A program made the position numbers and the translations under genes. The notes below the pieces were generated by a model. The model did not search any database. It had not been told where the DNA came from and was given only the letters and a program-made list of their open reading frames with translations. A DNA stretch of 64,000 nucleotides from Hyposmocoma kahamanoa (lineage: Eukaryota > Arthropoda > Insecta > Lepidoptera > Cosmopterigidae). Positions 63,021 to 64,000 of this stretch are shown here, piece by piece (the first letter of the stretch is position 1; each line of letters begins with the position of its first letter). The DNA lies in the NCBI RefSeq assembly GCF_003589595.1, contig NW_020653409.1, positions 1,237,049-1,301,048 of the forward strand, read 5' to 3'.

Positions 63021-63094
63021 CTGTGGTTAAAAAACCTTTATAACATTTAATATTTACAATTTAAATGTAATTTCGAGTTATGAAGAAGTAATGA

Positions 63095-64000
63095 AACAAT
63101 TTTTTTCGGAATTAAATTGCTTCATCATCATAATTATCATCATTTCATGAAATCGCTTACATTTGTTTATTCAAACAAATCGCCATTACGAGCTCTTCAC
63201 AGGTCGCGGCTAACTGAGATAGTTTTTGCGTTTAACTGTACATAAAATTTTGTGACATGAGTCAACAGAATAACATTTTTAATATATTGTGATTCCTAAT
63301 TTTTTTTTTTGTGTAGTAAAAGAACCAGGACAAAAAGGTCTTCGTTCTCCTATCAGTGGGAGTATTTAGTAGGAGCACGATCGTGAATTGAAGTCATCAA
63401 CCGGCATCGAGTATATAACGGCCATCCTCCCCTGGAAACTCACCAGTCAAATGGTACTAATATACTTTAAAATATCAACTCTCGTTTGCGCTGAAATCAC
63501 AAATTAGAAAGCTGAAATAGTACAGCGCCAACGACTGACCTGTGTGTGCGTCTCCGTATATTCCAAAAATATTCTGTATTAATTGTAAATATCTCTAACA
63601 ATGGGGGGCTGTTCCATTCGGTGGTGTGGGAAAAATAGCAAAACATCTAATTACAAAACAAACGGAAGTACATTACATCGGTAATTAAATATTAAATATA
63701 TAATTTTCAATTTTCATCCACTATAGGAAAGCTCAAGTTAAACTGGACTTTTTGAAACGAAACAATTGACGACAACCGTCAATAGTTTCGAATTAGGGCT
63801 GGCCAATCGGAGCGCAGTTATCACCGTAATGATAAGACAGACTAGTTTTCAAACAAATTAAATGACATTTCGTCTCTATTTCTAGTTATATACTCGATGT
63901 CAACCAGTTACGTCTTACGTTAATGCAAACCAACCTATTCTGAACTTAAACTATAGAACCATACATACAGATCTAAAGAGCTCGAAATGTTGATTTGTTT
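63095..64000. mobile_element. Penelope-like remnant split by a P-like MITE, cut by window edge
   Basis: Left piece 63095-63404 (AATGAAACAATTTTTTTCGG, ACAGGTCGCGGCTAACTGAG). Right piece from 63900 (CAACCAGTTACGTC, TTAATGCAAACCAACC). Contiguous in the copies at 12110-12180 and 47960-48020. Confidence 0.7.
63397..63907 (+). mobile_element. P-like MITE (family F), copy 3
   Basis: The element is 63405-63899 (495 bp), starting CATCGAGTATATAACGG and ending TTATATACTCGATG. Duplications TCAACCGG and TCAACCAG differ at one base. The internal exon begins with an ATG at 63601 and reads 'MGGCSIRWCGKNSKTSN' to a CATCG|GTAATT donor. It sits inside a Penelope-like remnant. Confidence 0.9.

Noticed and set aside
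1..64000. CRISPR array, bacterial operons or phage-like defence system
   Set aside because: No regularly spaced repeats with unique spacers and no bacterial gene structure. Direct repeats seen are microsatellites or transposable elements.

Overview
The window is AT-rich animal nuclear DNA, most likely from a moth or butterfly. The evidence is short exons with GT..AG introns, no operons, and a repeat load typical of Lepidoptera: tRNA-derived SINEs, Jockey/CR1-like and RTE-like LINE tails, a Penelope-like element, P-like and other MITEs, and a mariner remnant. The lepidopteran assignment is inference; no search could be run.

One host gene is clear. On the minus strand, from 63020 down to 18824, I can assemble 24 coding exons of an androglobin (ADGB) orthologue. 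All splice phases agree. The chain totals 4062 nt, which is 1353 residues plus a TAG stop. The 5' exons lie beyond position 64000. Read 5' to 3', the gene encodes the end of the calpain-like N-terminal domain (exons 1-3), a linker and beta-rich middle (exons 4-10), the first part of the circularly permuted globin domain (exons 10-11), an IQ calmodulin-binding motif (exon 12), the remaining globin helices and a beta-rich domain (exons 13-15), low-complexity linkers (exons 16-21), and a charged coiled-coil C-terminus (exons 22-24). A poly(A) signal lies at 18635-18640. A perfect 21-bp hairpin sits in the presumed 3' UTR at 18663-18708.

Positions 1 to about 18.6 kb are intergenic and mostly mobile-element debris, with one unexplained minus-strand reading frame at 18273-18500. 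From 18.6 to 63 kb, the introns of ADGB carry the same families. Notable are five CATTGACTTACAA MITEs with 8-bp target duplications, three P-like MITEs that keep a THAP-domain first exon, other THAP-like first exons, Penelope-like copies encoding the end of a GIY-YIG nuclease, foldback MITEs, and repeats lying within 10-30 nt of the splice sites of five ADGB exons.

I found no CRISPR array, bacterial system or intact autonomous transposon. The most interesting points are the reconstructed insect androglobin, the 3' UTR hairpin, the TE-abutted splice sites, and the repeated survival of THAP first exons in defective elements.
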